From NCBI GenBank assembly GCA_020436125.1, contig JAGQYK010000001.1, positions 1 to 32,691 on the forward strand: 32,691 nucleotides of DNA. Direction: 5' to 3'. The stretch's first letter is position 1, and the number at the start of each line of letters is the position of its first letter. Below are positions 1-8,878 of the stretch, one piece after another. Source of the stretch: Cyclobacteriaceae bacterium (GTDB lineage: Bacteria > Bacteroidota > Bacteroidia > Cytophagales > Cyclobacteriaceae). Made by a program: the position numbers and the translations under genes. Under the pieces are notes generated by a model, which did no database searches, was not told where the DNA came from, and saw nothing but the letters and a program-made list of their open reading frames with translations.

Positions 1-1353
1 GTAGTCGTAATTGCTGTAAAGCAAAGTGGTATTTGAGAATAATCGGTCATTGAATAAATGATTCCAGCGTATGGTGCTCGTTGCATTGCCCCAGTCAATT
101 GCATATTGCAACGACAGAAACTTATTTAAGTCTCTTCCAAAATACCCAGACAAATAGATTTTATCCTTATGGCTTAACTTCCAGTTGAATTTGGCATTGA
201 TATCATAAAAGTAGATAGCGGATTTTTTTGTGAACTCATCTGCCGATAACTTGAGAAACAAGTCAGCATAAGTTCTACGCGCGGAAATGATAAAGGAACT
301 TTCTTCTTTTTTAATAGGACCTTCAAGGGTGAGGCGACTTGCAGTAAGGCCTATTCCGCCTGAAGAACTAAATTTTTGAAGATTCCCTTCCTTCATTCTT
401 ATCTCCAGCAAGGATGACAAGCGCCCTCCATACTGAGCTGGCATTCCAGATCGATAGAATTGTACATTTTTAATGGCATCTGGGTTGAAAACCGAAAAGA
501 AGCCCATGAGATGGGAAGCGTTATAAACTGGAGCTTCATCTAATAAAATTAGATTTTGATCTGCATTTCCGCCTCTTACGAAAAAATTTGTTGACCCTTC
601 GCCTTGAACGCGAACACCAGGTAAAGTTTGAATCGATTTTATGACATCAACTTCTCCCATTAAGGCTGGCATTTTTTTTATTTCGCCAATGTCCATGTTT
701 GTCTTTCCCATCACAGGCGTATATACTTTCTGAAGGGGATCATCATCAGGATTGGCGGTAATTACTACTTCGTCAAGTTGGGTGCTGGTTGGCACTAATG
801 CTATGGTTTGAGTAAAGGATTGATCAAGGGTGAGTTGAATTCTTTTGGTTTCGTATCCAACGTAACTGTATTGTAACTCGTACTGTCCAATCGGCAGGGT
901 AATGGAATAAAAGCCGTAAGCATTGCTCACCACCCCAAGAGGATGTTCTTCTCTAGGGTTTTTAGTGATTACCAGTAAAGTGGCTCCAATAAGTGATTCG
1001 CCAGAACCATACTCTTTGATATACCCGCTTAGTGTTACGCTATTTTCATTTACGTTTTGATTTGAAAGGATAAGAATGATTTTATTTTTTCTTTCGAGAA
1101 AACGGATTTCTGTATCCTTAAATAAAATTTTTAAAATTTCAGAAGGACTCCCCTGCATAGCCATCAACCTAACCCTTTTGTCTAAAGGTATTGTACCGGC
1201 ATTGTAGGTAAAATTGATCGACCCTTTTTTACTGATTTCTTCTATCCATTGACCTATGGTTGCTTCTTTCGTCTCAATATTAATTTGAATTTGCTGAGCA
1301 ACCAGGGGGTTACAAATGGTAAATAAAACAATGGCTACAAGTTTACATCTCAT
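1..1353 (-). CDS. TonB-dependent receptor with STN signalling domain (3' end beyond window)
   Basis: Outer-membrane TonB-dependent receptor of the FecA-like transducer type; 451 codons are visible and the frame stays open to the window edge, so the C-terminal barrel is missing. Reading from the ATG at 1353: a signal peptide ending near LVAQ (residue 20), an STN (secretin/TonB short N-terminus) domain at about 24-97, a CarboxypepD-regulatory-like beta domain at about 106-190, then the plug, with DEVVITA (194-200), TLPGVRVQGEGSTNFFVRGG and a tyrosine- and asparagine-rich start of the barrel. The start codon overlaps the stop of the upstream FecR gene by 4 bases (ATGA), implying translational coupling. 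Known of the family: the STN domain passes ligand occupancy to FecR, which releases the ECF sigma factor. The ligand (siderophore, glycan or peptide) cannot be read from the sequence; no SusD-like partner is visible on this side. Confidence 0.93.
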   Translation of the reverse strand, partial: MRCKLVAIVLFTICNPLVAQQIQINIETKEATIGQWIEEISKKGSINFTYNAGTIPLDKRVRLMAMQGSPSEILKILFKDTEIRFLERKNKIILILSNQNVNENSVTLSGYIKEYGSGESLIGATLLVITKNPREEHPLGVVSNAYGFYSITLPIGQYELQYSYVGYETKRIQLTLDQSFTQTIALVPTSTQLDEVVITANPDDDPLQKVYTPVMGKTNMDIGEIKKMPALMGEVDVIKSIQTLPGVRVQGEGSTNFFVRGGNADQNLILLDEAPVYNASHLMGFFSVFNPDAIKNVQFYRSGMPAQYGGRLSSLLEIRMKEGNLQKFSSSGGIGLTASRLTLEGPIKKEESSFIISARRTYADLFLKLSADEFTKKSAIYFYDINAKFNWKLSHKDKIYLSGYFGRDLNKFLSLQYAIDWGNATSTIRWNHLFNDRLFSNTTLLYSNYDY

Positions 1354-2318
1354 TGAGCAAAGCATTTTGATGAGGTAATGATAATTCCGGTGGAGTCTTG
1401 CGCATAGGTAATACCAAGCGCTAATTCAAGCTCCTCCAGTATTTCTTGTTGCGATTGATTGTTAAAAACAGAAGTCAATAAACAACCACCTTTTTCTGAT
1501 TCAATCTGAATGGGTATTTGGTAATACTCATTGAGTTGTTCAATGACTTGGTGCAGAGGGGTATTATTAAATACAAAGTGACCTGTTAACCATGACTGAA
1601 AATTGATATCAGTGTTTAATTCTTTATGCAATTCTCCTGATGCATAATCAAGAGTGCCTCTTTCTCCCGGATTAAGTGGGATTGAGTTGGTAGATGAGGC
1701 AGGGCTAAATTGCACTTTTCCGGTGGCTACGATTACTTCAGTTCTTGTGTGGTTTGAATTGACATTAAAGCTTGTGCCCAGTACTTTGATTTGTGATTGG
1801 TTGGCAATGATTTGAAAAGGTGCATTTTTATTTTTTATCACCTCAAAGAAGGCTTGACCGCTGAGGGTAACCTCCCGAAGATTATTATCGAATTGATTTT
1901 TGAAAGATAGGGTCGAATTGGGAGCGAGCCATACTTGGCTGCCGTCTGCCAATTGAATTTCTTTTTTTTCGTTGGTGGTCGTAATTGTGGTTAATTCATT
2001 TTGACTGCTCTCGTATGTGCTAAAAAAGAAGTAAAGAGAGCCAATTCCAACAATTAAAAGTGCTGCAATTCTTAGAAAAACAGGTCTTATATAAAGAGAT
2101 TTTACCGGTTGTTTAAGTGTATTAAATCGATCCCATGATTTTTCAATATCTACTTTTACCTCCTTTGAAGGGGTTGAACTCTTCCACACTTGAATTATTT
2201 CTTGAAAGGTAGTTTCGTTATCCCCCTCGTTTCTCCAGGTAGAAAGTTCTTCCAGTTCAGTTGAAGTAGCAGTCCCCTGTAAATAGCGGATTATTAATAT
2301 TTTTAGCGACTCTTCCAT
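1350..2318 (-). CDS. FecR-type anti-sigma factor
   Basis: Inner-membrane anti-sigma/sigma regulator linking the outer-membrane receptor to the ECF sigma factor. 322 residues: a short cytoplasmic N-terminal domain (residues 1-70), one membrane segment at about 79-100 (LRIAALLIVGIGSLYFFF), the periplasmic FecR domain (about 112-210, with the characteristic EIQLADGSQVWLAPNSTL and GQAFFEV stretches) and a C-terminal DUF4974-like/secretin-like domain (about 245-315, FVFNNTPLHQVIEQL). Length and domain order are typical of Bacteroidota FecR proteins. It lies 60 bases downstream of the sigma-factor gene and overlaps the receptor start by 4 bases, so the three form one cassette. The C-terminal domain is the expected contact for the receptor's STN domain; that contact is inference from the family. 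Confidence 0.93.
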   Translation of the reverse strand: MEESLKILIIRYLQGTATSTELEELSTWRNEGDNETTFQEIIQVWKSSTPSKEVKVDIEKSWDRFNTLKQPVKSLYIRPVFLRIAALLIVGIGSLYFFFSTYESSQNELTTITTTNEKKEIQLADGSQVWLAPNSTLSFKNQFDNNLREVTLSGQAFFEVIKNKNAPFQIIANQSQIKVLGTSFNVNSNHTRTEVIVATGKVQFSPASSTNSIPLNPGERGTLDYASGELHKELNTDINFQSWLTGHFVFNNTPLHQVIEQLNEYYQIPIQIESEKGGCLLTSVFNNQSQQEILEELELALGITYAQDSTGIIITSSKCFAQ

Positions 2319-2378
2319 AACCCCTTTACCCTTAAGACAGTTGGGGGCTACTATTTACCTAAGCCAAAAAATATTTTT

Positions 2379-2909
2379 TTAAGTGAAAGTGGATACAAGT
2401 GTGATAACACCAGACAGAATGGGTTTGAGCTGTTGACGTAATTTGATCAAAGCGTTGCCCAGTTGATTTTCAACAGTGCGTTTTGACAACTTCAGCTCAT
2501 CCGCTATCTCTTGATTACTGAGCCCTTCGAAGCGACTTAAGCAAAATATTACCCTGCACTTTGGAGGAAGGTTATCAACTGCATTGTTGATATAACCTGG
2601 TAAGTCGGATGCAATGATGGATTGAGCTGTATGGTTTTCTGCTTTTTCATGATTCTTCAAGTTCAGAGGAACATTCCTTTTCCGTTTTTCGATATAGTTG
2701 AGGCTTGTGTTGATGACGGCTCTTTTTAGATAGGCATCAATACTTTTTTCGACAATAAAATTTTTTCGATTTGCCCACAGTTTGGCAAAAACATCTTGTG
2801 TAACGTCATCAGCGGCCGCTTCGTCCCCTAATATTCGGTAGGCGGTGTTAAACAATGTTTGATATTGCTCAAAAAAAAGTTCCTTAAAATGCTGATCATC
2901 TCTAATCAT
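2379..2909 (-). CDS. ECF RNA polymerase sigma factor, FecI-like
   Basis: Extracytoplasmic-function sigma-70 factor, 176 residues. Region 2 occupies about residues 10-78 (YQTLFNTAYRILGDEAAADD, TQDVFAKLWANR) and region 4 about 110-165 (LPPKCRVIFCLSRFEGLSNQ, then EIADELKLSKRTVENQLG as the helix-turn-helix). It matches the Bacteroides-expansion family of FecI-like factors. Directly downstream are FecR and a TonB-dependent receptor, so the expected role is to transcribe the receptor cassette when FecR is triggered. The ATG at 2909 is the first in frame, and an inverted repeat sits 3 bases upstream of it. The preceding gene on the strand, an amidohydrolase, ends only 52 bases away and could read through. 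Confidence 0.94.
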   Translation of the reverse strand: MIRDDQHFKELFFEQYQTLFNTAYRILGDEAAADDVTQDVFAKLWANRKNFIVEKSIDAYLKRAVINTSLNYIEKRKRNVPLNLKNHEKAENHTAQSIIASDLPGYINNAVDNLPPKCRVIFCLSRFEGLSNQEIADELKLSKRTVENQLGNALIKLRQQLKPILSGVITLVSTFT

Positions 2910-2912
2910 GGT

Positions 2913-2942
2913 TACTCATTCAACATGGTTTACGAATGAGTA
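2913..2942. repeat. Inverted repeat just upstream of the ECF sigma start
   Basis: Perfect 9-base arms TACTCATTC (2913-2921) and GAATGAGTA (2934-2942) flank a 12-base loop. No T-run follows on either strand, so it is not a standard intrinsic terminator. It lies in the 52-base gap between the amidohydrolase stop and the sigma-factor ATG, covering the likely ribosome-entry region of the sigma gene. It could be an mRNA hairpin damping translation, or an operator; the sequence alone does not decide. Confidence 0.5.
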
Positions 2943-2961
2943 GTGATTAAGTTTGATTATC

Positions 2962-4617
2962 CTATTCTTTTTTGAAAACGGTTTTTCCTCCAACAAATGT
3001 TTGAAGAATTTTGGCTTCTCTAATTTGTTCTGGTTTTATTTTGGTCAGGTCTTGATCGATAATTACAAAGTCAGCGAGTTTGCCAGGTTCAAGAGATCCC
3101 TTAATCTTTTCGTCAAAAGAGGCATACGCTCCATTGATGGTATAGGCAGTTAAAGCTTCTTCTACTGTTACCTTTTGTTCAGGAACCCATCCATCTGGAT
3201 TTAGATCGTCCAGAGTTCTTCTGGTTACTGCTGCGTAAATGCCTTCAAGGGGTGTGGGGGGTGCCACAAACCAATCACTACCAAATGCAACTTTTACACC
3301 TGCATCGAATAATGACCTGAATGCATACGTAGTTTTTATTCTTTCGGATCCAAGTATTTTTTCGGCCCAGCGTCCATCATCTATGGCGTGATATGGCTGC
3401 ACACTTGGAATAATTTTTAGGGGAGCAAGTCGATTGAAATCACTAGGAACAAAATGTTGTGCATGTTCAATCCTAAATCGCCTGTCCTTTGCACCGTTTT
3501 CTTTTTCAACTTGTTCAAAAATATCCAACAAGGTATGAATGGCTTTATCGCCTATGGCGTGGATAATAGGTTGTAAGTCTGCTTTATCAGCGGAGGAAAT
3601 CCACTCATAGAGTTCTTCTCTTTGGTTAACAAAAAATCCGGAATCATTAGGCGTATCAGTGTATGGCTCGAAGAATGCTGCTGTATGAGATCCTATTGAT
3701 CCATCCACAAAGCCCTTTAATCCCCCAATTTTTAGCCACTTATCTCCACGGCCTTCCTTTTTTATCTTTTGCGCTAATTCACTCCATTGCCTCACTGACA
3801 TTGCCGCATATATTCGAGTGATCAGCGTATTGTTGTCGCGTGCCCTTTCAAGTGCTTCCATATAACCAATCATGTGGTGAACACTGGTTACGCCTCGAGC
3901 GGCTACGTAATGCATGGCAGCTTGAAGCGCATTATCTACTTGTTGGTCTGATGCGGGAGGAACCTTGATGTCAATTAAATCCGTTGCCCTGTCTTTAAAA
4001 ACACCAGTAAGGTTCCCTTTTTTATCTCTTACTATGGTGCCGCCAGCTACATCTTTTATAGTGTTATCAATACCTACTGCTTTCAATGCTGCTGAGTTGG
4101 CCAATGACATGTGACCATCCAATCTGGTAACCCATACCGGATGGTTAGGAGTGTACTGATCAATCCATTCTTTTGTTGGGAGTTCACCTCCCCAATTTTC
4201 ATGATTCCAATCACCTCCTAAAATCCATGTACCTGGTTCTTGGGTAGTTGCAAATTCTTTGATGCGATTGGCAAATTCCTCAGGTGTTTTTGCTTCTCTG
4301 AGTTGAACAGACGAAAGGTTAAAGCCTCCTGTAAGAAAATGAACATGGCTGTCAATGAATCCTGGGGTGATAAAATGGCCTTCCGCATCTATCGTTTCTG
4401 TTTGATCAGCCTGATATTTTGCTACCTCTCCATTCGATCCAATAAATACTAGAGTATCAGCTTTGATGGCCATGGCTTGTGCATAGGGCTGTTCTTCATT
4501 TCCCGTCCAGATTGTAGCATTTACAATCACCAGATCTGCGGGTTCCATGGAAGGTGCACATGAAACCATTAAGCAGAGTAGAGTTATCCCTAGCGCTAAT
4601 TTGACTTTTGAATACAT
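2962..4617 (-). CDS. Lipoprotein amidohydrolase, YtcJ-like (Amidohydro_3)
   Basis: Metal-dependent amidohydrolase of the YtcJ/exoenzyme-regulatory-protein-like family, 551 residues. An N-terminal lipoprotein signal (LCLMVSC, lipid cysteine at 20) predicts membrane anchoring. The composite beta-sandwich start (LVIVNATIWTGNEEQP) is followed by the metal-binding DSHVHF at 89-94, then later histidines in IIHAIGDKAIHT and RIEHAQHF, and the metal-ligand aspartate in FGSDW. The C-terminal ADFVIID restores the sandwich. Substrate is unknown; family members act on cyclic or N-acyl amides. The gene precedes the sigma-factor cassette on the same strand but the functions do not obviously connect. It is divergent from the TerB-like gene across a 165-base gap. 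Confidence 0.9.
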   Translation of the reverse strand: MYSKVKLALGITLLCLMVSCAPSMEPADLVIVNATIWTGNEEQPYAQAMAIKADTLVFIGSNGEVAKYQADQTETIDAEGHFITPGFIDSHVHFLTGGFNLSSVQLREAKTPEEFANRIKEFATTQEPGTWILGGDWNHENWGGELPTKEWIDQYTPNHPVWVTRLDGHMSLANSAALKAVGIDNTIKDVAGGTIVRDKKGNLTGVFKDRATDLIDIKVPPASDQQVDNALQAAMHYVAARGVTSVHHMIGYMEALERARDNNTLITRIYAAMSVRQWSELAQKIKKEGRGDKWLKIGGLKGFVDGSIGSHTAAFFEPYTDTPNDSGFFVNQREELYEWISSADKADLQPIIHAIGDKAIHTLLDIFEQVEKENGAKDRRFRIEHAQHFVPSDFNRLAPLKIIPSVQPYHAIDDGRWAEKILGSERIKTTYAFRSLFDAGVKVAFGSDWFVAPPTPLEGIYAAVTRRTLDDLNPDGWVPEQKVTVEEALTAYTINGAYASFDEKIKGSLEPGKLADFVIIDQDLTKIKPEQIREAKILQTFVGGKTVFKKE

Positions 4618-4782
4618 GGTGGTGTTGGGTTAACAGGTTTAATAAATAGAGCAGGAACAAATAAATTTATGTTAAATTCCAGTGGTTGCTATACTTCTTT
4701 GCCGGAATTTGTGTTTTTCACCATTGAATAATTAAATTCACCACCCTGAATCTACTTATTGTGGATTGTAATCAACTACACT

Positions 4783-5223
4783 ATGAATTTTTCTGAGATA
4801 CTTAGTCTTTTCCGCCAAGGAAAATCGGGAGCTAAAAGCCACATGAGAAACTTAATCGAAATGGCAGCTGTAGATGGCAGCTTCGATGATGTAGAATATG
4901 ATTTACTTAAGGTAATAGCGAAACGGAATGGTATTTCGGATAGTCAACTAAAAGCAATAAATGCTAATCCTACAGGTATTACGTTTGAGGTCCCTGCTGA
5001 TTCAAAAGAAAGATTTCACCAATTGTATGATCTGGTTCACATGATGACAATTGATAACGAGATACATCCTGAAGAAACAAAACTTTGTAATCTTTTTGCA
5101 ATCAAATTTGGTTACCCAAAGGAAAAGGTCAATAGCTTGGTTGAGGCTATTCAGGGAAATATCAAGCATGGGCAGGGTCATGCTGAAACGATGACCCGCG
5201 TTGAGCTGATGTTGAAATATTAA
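4783..5223 (+). CDS. TerB-like (tellurite-resistance fold) protein
   Basis: Small all-helical cytoplasmic protein resembling the TerB/DjlA N-terminal fold: MRNLIEMAAVDGSFDDVEYD followed by LLKVIAKRNGIS is the typical first half (acidic helix pair with a metal-binding-like D-G-x-x-x-x-x-E), and a second copy-like helix pair has MMTIDNEIHPEETKLCNLFA. The frame can be extended to a TTG at 4759, but the ATG at 4783 gives a protein starting MNFSEILSLFRQG (146 residues), which I prefer. No tellurite operon surrounds it, so resistance is not implied. Monocistronic by context; the exact role is unknown. Confidence 0.75.
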   Translation: MNFSEILSLFRQGKSGAKSHMRNLIEMAAVDGSFDDVEYDLLKVIAKRNGISDSQLKAINANPTGITFEVPADSKERFHQLYDLVHMMTIDNEIHPEETKLCNLFAIKFGYPKEKVNSLVEAIQGNIKHGQGHAETMTRVELMLKY

Positions 5224-5326
5224 CTTGGCTTTGATTCAGCGTCCCTGATCTCTTCTGTTTTTATAATTAAAAATACTTCATCCCTTTTGACTAAATTTGA
5301 ATACAGCAAGGGTACTACTATCCTTA

Positions 5327-5334
5327 TATATTTG
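5327..5334 (+). promoter_or_regulatory. Candidate -7 box (TATATTTG) for the BNR-repeat gene
   Basis: TATATTTG matches the Bacteroidota -7 consensus TAnnTTTG exactly and lies 23 bases before the ATG at 5358. No convincing TTG -33 element is found at the usual 17-23 base spacing, so only the -7 part is supported. Confidence 0.4.
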
Positions 5335-5357
5335 ATTCAAGAATAACTATTGGTGAA

Positions 5358-6674
5358 ATGGAGAAAAGGCTATTGTTAATTTTTTTGATGTTAGGGCATG
5401 TCGCAGCAAGTGCTCAGTTTAAGAATATTAAGTTATCCGGAGAGGATGAAGCTGGAAAACCAATGGTAGAGCCAAGTATCACCATCAATCAAAAGGACTC
5501 CAAAAATATAATTGCTGCCTATAGCCTCGATCAAATTAAATACACAAGAGATGGTGGGGAAACATGGAATGAAACTACAGTAACATCTCCCTATGGTGTT
5601 TATGGTGATGTTGTATTGGAATCAGATGCAAAGGGCGACATTCATTTCTTTCATTTATCTGATCCTAGTGGCGAAGGAAGAAGTAATGAGGCCTGGTTGG
5701 ATAGAATAGTAAGTCATATGTCGGATGATGGAGGGGAAAGTTGGGATGAAGGAAAATCAATTGGACATAACCCACCAAAAGATCAGGATAAGCCATGGGT
5801 TGCCATTCACCCACGAAAAGGAAATCTGGCTGTAACATGGACACAGTTTGATAAATATGGATCGAAGGATAAAGAATGTCAATCCAATATTATGTTGAGC
5901 ACCTCTTCTAATGGTAAAAAGTGGAATGACCCTATCCAACTTAATCAAGTGCCTGGCGATTGTGTGGATGGTGACAATACGGCAGAAGGTGCAGTGCCTG
6001 CCATTGGTCGCGATGGGAAAATGTTTGTTACCTGGTCAAATGGGGAAACTATTTATTTGGATCGATCTTACAACGATGGGGAGACATGGTTGAGAAATGA
6101 TATAGCGATAGCAGACCATGTTGGCGGTTGGGATATGGTAATTCCGGGTTTGGGCAGGTGCAATGGAATGCCGGTAATAAGAGTTGATAATAGCCCTACA
6201 AGATCTGTTGGTGTATTGCATTTGATTTGGGCAGATCAGAGAAATGGAGACACTGATACTGATGTTTGGTATATGCGATCTGTTAATCATGGTGATAACT
6301 GGACTGCACCACAGAAAATAGGGGCAGATTCATCCAACAGGCATCAATTTCTTCCCTGGATGACCATCGATCAAACAACAGGATACATTTATATTGTATA
6401 CTACGATAGAAGAAACTACGATGATAATCGGACAGATGTGTATTTGTCCTACTCATCTGATGGGGGCAATACTTTTAAGGAAGAAAAGATAAGTGAGTCT
6501 CCCTTTATTCCAACTAAGGATAAGTTTTTTGGAGACTATACTAATATCGCAGCCCATGATGGTATTATTGCACCCATATGGGCTCGTATGGATAATGGTA
6601 AGACCAGCATTTGGACTACCATTATTAAGCAAGACCAGCTGATGAAAGAGGAAAAATCTAACAAGAAAAAATAA
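5358..6674 (+). CDS. Secreted BNR/Asp-box repeat protein (sialidase-like fold)
   Basis: Exported beta-propeller protein of 438 residues. A signal peptide ends near AASAQ (residue 20). At least five Asp-box/BNR-type motifs of the form S/Y-x-D-G-G-x-x-W are visible: YTRDGGETWNE, SDDGGESWDEG, SYNDGETWL, SVNHGDNWT and SSDGGNTFKE. This spacing and length fit the six-bladed sialidase-like superfamily. A convincing sialidase active site (the RIP motif plus the arginine triad and the nucleophilic tyrosine) is not obvious, so naming it a sialidase would overreach; it may be another glycoside hydrolase or a binding protein. Its stop codon abuts the stop of the convergent FrnE-like gene with no gap. Confidence 0.8.
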   Translation: MEKRLLLIFLMLGHVAASAQFKNIKLSGEDEAGKPMVEPSITINQKDSKNIIAAYSLDQIKYTRDGGETWNETTVTSPYGVYGDVVLESDAKGDIHFFHLSDPSGEGRSNEAWLDRIVSHMSDDGGESWDEGKSIGHNPPKDQDKPWVAIHPRKGNLAVTWTQFDKYGSKDKECQSNIMLSTSSNGKKWNDPIQLNQVPGDCVDGDNTAEGAVPAIGRDGKMFVTWSNGETIYLDRSYNDGETWLRNDIAIADHVGGWDMVIPGLGRCNGMPVIRVDNSPTRSVGVLHLIWADQRNGDTDTDVWYMRSVNHGDNWTAPQKIGADSSNRHQFLPWMTIDQTTGYIYIVYYDRRNYDDNRTDVYLSYSSDGGNTFKEEKISESPFIPTKDKFFGDYTNIAAHDGIIAPIWARMDNGKTSIWTTIIKQDQLMKEEKSNKKK

Positions 6675-7334
6675 TTACTTGCTGGCTTCGGACAAAGTCT
6701 TTTCACTAATGTCTCTGAAGGCACTCACAAAGCTGGAGGAAGGTTGAGCTCCTGATATACCATACTTATCATTGACAATATAAAAGGGAACGCCACTTAC
6801 TCCTCTTTGGGTATTCAATTGTTCCAGGTATTCTACTTCTACGAGTCCTTCATCAGAGGACAGCAAGGCCATTGCTTTGTTACGGTCCAGTCCTGCTGAT
6901 TCAGCAACATCAATAAGGTTGTCATCTTTTGTAAGATCCACTCCTTTTTCAAAATAGGCGTTAAGCAAAGCTTCTTTTACCTCAGGCTGCACACCTTCTT
7001 GCTTTGCTAACCAAATAAGACGGTGAGCATCCCTGGTGTTTGGAGAGTTTTGTTGTTGGGAATAATCAAAATGAAGTCCTTCTTCAGCAGCAACGGAAGT
7101 CACATTGGCAGTTAATTGATGATATCTTTCTTCACCACCAAATTTTTCAGTGAGGTATTCCTTCTGGTTCCTTCCCTCTTTAGGCATGTTCGGATGAAGC
7201 TCAAAAGGCAAATAACTAATGTCAAATTCAAACTCCCCCTTCAATTCCTCAATGGCTTTCTCTAATCTCCGTTTCCCTATATAACACCATGGACATACAA
7301 TGTCTGAAACTATGTCTACTTTGATTCTTTGCAT
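6675..7334 (-). CDS. DsbA-family oxidoreductase, FrnE-like
   Basis: Cytoplasmic thioredoxin-fold protein of 219 residues, matching the FrnE subgroup of the DsbA family (polyketide-synthase-associated FrnE and the stress-related FrnE of Deinococcus). The active-site CPWC is at residues 14-17 in SDIVCPWCYIGKRRLE; the helical insertion with FELHPNMP and AHRLIWLA, and the cis-proline region GVSGVPFYIVN are also present. There is no signal peptide, so it acts inside the cell as a disulfide isomerase or oxidoreductase. It is divergent from S-adenosylhomocysteinase and convergent, with no spacer, to the BNR-repeat gene. Confidence 0.92.
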   Translation of the reverse strand: MQRIKVDIVSDIVCPWCYIGKRRLEKAIEELKGEFEFDISYLPFELHPNMPKEGRNQKEYLTEKFGGEERYHQLTANVTSVAAEEGLHFDYSQQQNSPNTRDAHRLIWLAKQEGVQPEVKEALLNAYFEKGVDLTKDDNLIDVAESAGLDRNKAMALLSSDEGLVEVEYLEQLNTQRGVSGVPFYIVNDKYGISGAQPSSSFVSAFRDISEKTLSEASK

Positions 7335-7452
7335 TAATTTATAATTTGATATACCAACATTAAGCCTGTCACAAATAGTTCAATTATTGAGGCATTGGGT
7401 AAAGTCAATGCTACAAGCTCATTGTCAGGTGGGTATTTATAAACCTTTGTTG

Positions 7453-7460
7453 TATTTTTG
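7453..7460 (+). promoter_or_regulatory. Candidate -7 box (TATTTTTG) for ahcY
   Basis: TATTTTTG fits TAnnTTTG and is 37 bases upstream of the ATG at 7498. Transcription starting just after it would exclude the upstream in-frame ATG at 7387 and supports 7498 as the true start. No clear -33 TTG at standard spacing. Confidence 0.45.
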
Positions 7461-7497
7461 TGTTTCAATTGGGAAAACAATCAAAAAACGCATAAAA

Positions 7498-8802
7498 ATG
7501 GTTGAGGAAAAAGTAAAATTTAAAGTAAAAGACATTAATCTGGCCGATTGGGGTCGTAAAGAAATTGAATTGGCAGAGGCTGAAATGCCTGGTTTGATGG
7601 CTATCCGCGAGGAATATGGCCCTAAACAACCTTTGAAAGGGGCCAGGATTGCAGGCTGTTTGCATATGACCATTCAGACTGCCGTATTGATTGAAACACT
7701 AACGGCTTTGGGTGCAGAAGTTACCTGGTCGTCTTGTAATATTTTCTCCACACAAGATCATGCAGCTGCAGCTATTGCCAAAGCAGGAATACCTGTATTT
7801 GCATGGAAGGGGATGAACGAACAAGAATTCGACTGGTGTATTGAGCAAACACTTCATTCATTTGAGAGTGGCCAACCATTGAATATGATTTTGGATGATG
7901 GTGGTGACCTTACCAATATGGTATTGGATCGTTTTCCTGAATTGGTACCTGCCATTAAAGGTATTTCTGAAGAGACTACTACAGGCGTTCATCGCCTTGT
8001 TGAAAGAATGGAAAAGGGTACACTTCCTCTTCCTGCCATCAACGTGAATGACTCAGTAACAAAATCAAAGTTTGACAACAAGTATGGTTGTAAAGAATCT
8101 TTGGTAGATGCTATCCGCAGAGCTACTGATGTAATGATTGCCGGTAAGGTAGCTGTTGTAGCAGGTTATGGAGATGTTGGTAAAGGTTCTGCCGCCTCTT
8201 TAAGAGGAGCTGGTGCACGTGTGATCATCACAGAGATCGATCCGATTTGTGCTTTGCAAGCCGCCATGGATGGTTTTGCTGTAAAGAAAATGGACAATGC
8301 TGTAAGTGAAGCAGACATTGTTGTAACCACTACTGGTAACTTTAACATTATTGTAGATCGTCATTTCAAAAAAATGAAAGACAAGGCGATCGTTTGTAAC
8401 ATTGGTCATTTTGATAATGAAATTGATGTGGCCTGGTTGAATAAAAATGCAAAGAAGGATACCATTAAACCTCAAGTAGACATCTACACATTGGAGAGTG
8501 GTAGCCAAGTTATACTTTTGGCTGAAGGACGTTTGGTAAACTTAGGATGCGCCATGGGACATCCATCATTCGTAATGTCCAACTCATTCAGTAATCAAAC
8601 TTTAGCTCAGCTAGAGTTGTGGAACAATACAGATAAATACGAGAACAAGGTATACATGCTTCCAAAGCATTTGGATGAAAAAGTGGCAGCCTTGCACTTG
8701 AAGAAAATTGGCGTTGAGTTGGATGTATTAAGCGAGGAACAAGCAAAATATATTGGAGTGACTCCGAAAGGACCATTTAAGCCTGACTATTACCGCTATT
8801 AA
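7498..8802 (+). CDS. ahcY: Adenosylhomocysteinase (S-adenosylhomocysteine hydrolase)
   Basis: Reversibly splits S-adenosylhomocysteine into adenosine and homocysteine, clearing the inhibitor left by methyltransferases. 434 residues from the ATG at 7498. Recognisable blocks: [20 protein letters not shown] at 11-30, the substrate site [16 protein letters not shown] (77-92), DDGGDLT at 133-139, [10 protein letters not shown] at 158-167, the NAD-binding glycine loop [10 protein letters not shown] at 223-232, and the diagnostic C-terminus PFKPDYYRY. The open frame extends upstream to 7387, but the 37 added residues do not resemble the family and lie ahead of a candidate -7 box, so 7498 is chosen. 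Followed by a strong hairpin terminator. Cytoplasmic homotetramer in known members. Confidence 0.98.
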   Translation: MVEEKVKFKVKDINLADWGRKEIELAEAEMPGLMAIREEYGPKQPLKGARIAGCLHMTIQTAVLIETLTALGAEVTWSSCNIFSTQDHAAAAIAKAGIPVFAWKGMNEQEFDWCIEQTLHSFESGQPLNMILDDGGDLTNMVLDRFPELVPAIKGISEETTTGVHRLVERMEKGTLPLPAINVNDSVTKSKFDNKYGCKESLVDAIRRATDVMIAGKVAVVAGYGDVGKGSAASLRGAGARVIITEIDPICALQAAMDGFAVKKMDNAVSEADIVVTTTGNFNIIVDRHFKKMKDKAIVCNIGHFDNEIDVAWLNKNAKKDTIKPQVDIYTLESGSQVILLAEGRLVNLGCAMGHPSFVMSNSFSNQTLAQLELWNNTDKYENKVYMLPKHLDEKVAALHLKKIGVELDVLSEEQAKYIGVTPKGPFKPDYYRY

Positions 8803-8822
8803 TCAGGGATAAGTCTTTTTTT

Positions 8823-8864
8823 GAAGCCCATGTAATTGTAAATTGCATGGGCTTCTTATTTTTT
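8823..8864 (+). terminator. Intrinsic terminator after ahcY
   Basis: Ten-base perfect stem GAAGCCCATG (8823-8832) with CATGGGCTTC (8846-8855), 13-base loop, followed by TTATTTTTT. It sits 20 bases after the ahcY stop. Confidence 0.85.
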
Positions 8865-8878
8865 AAACTATACACAAG

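Noticed and set aside
4783-5223. Tellurite resistance gene
   Set aside because: The TerB-like fold alone does not imply tellurite resistance and no other ter genes are present.
7335-7497. Possible SAH riboswitch in front of ahcY
   Set aside because: SAH riboswitches are mainly known in Proteobacteria and Actinobacteria; the leader implied by the -7 box is only about 30 bases, too short, and no pseudoknot motif was seen.
7387-7497. N-terminal extension of ahcY from the upstream ATG
   Set aside because: The 37 residues do not match the family and lie upstream of a candidate -7 box; 7498 fits the usual start.
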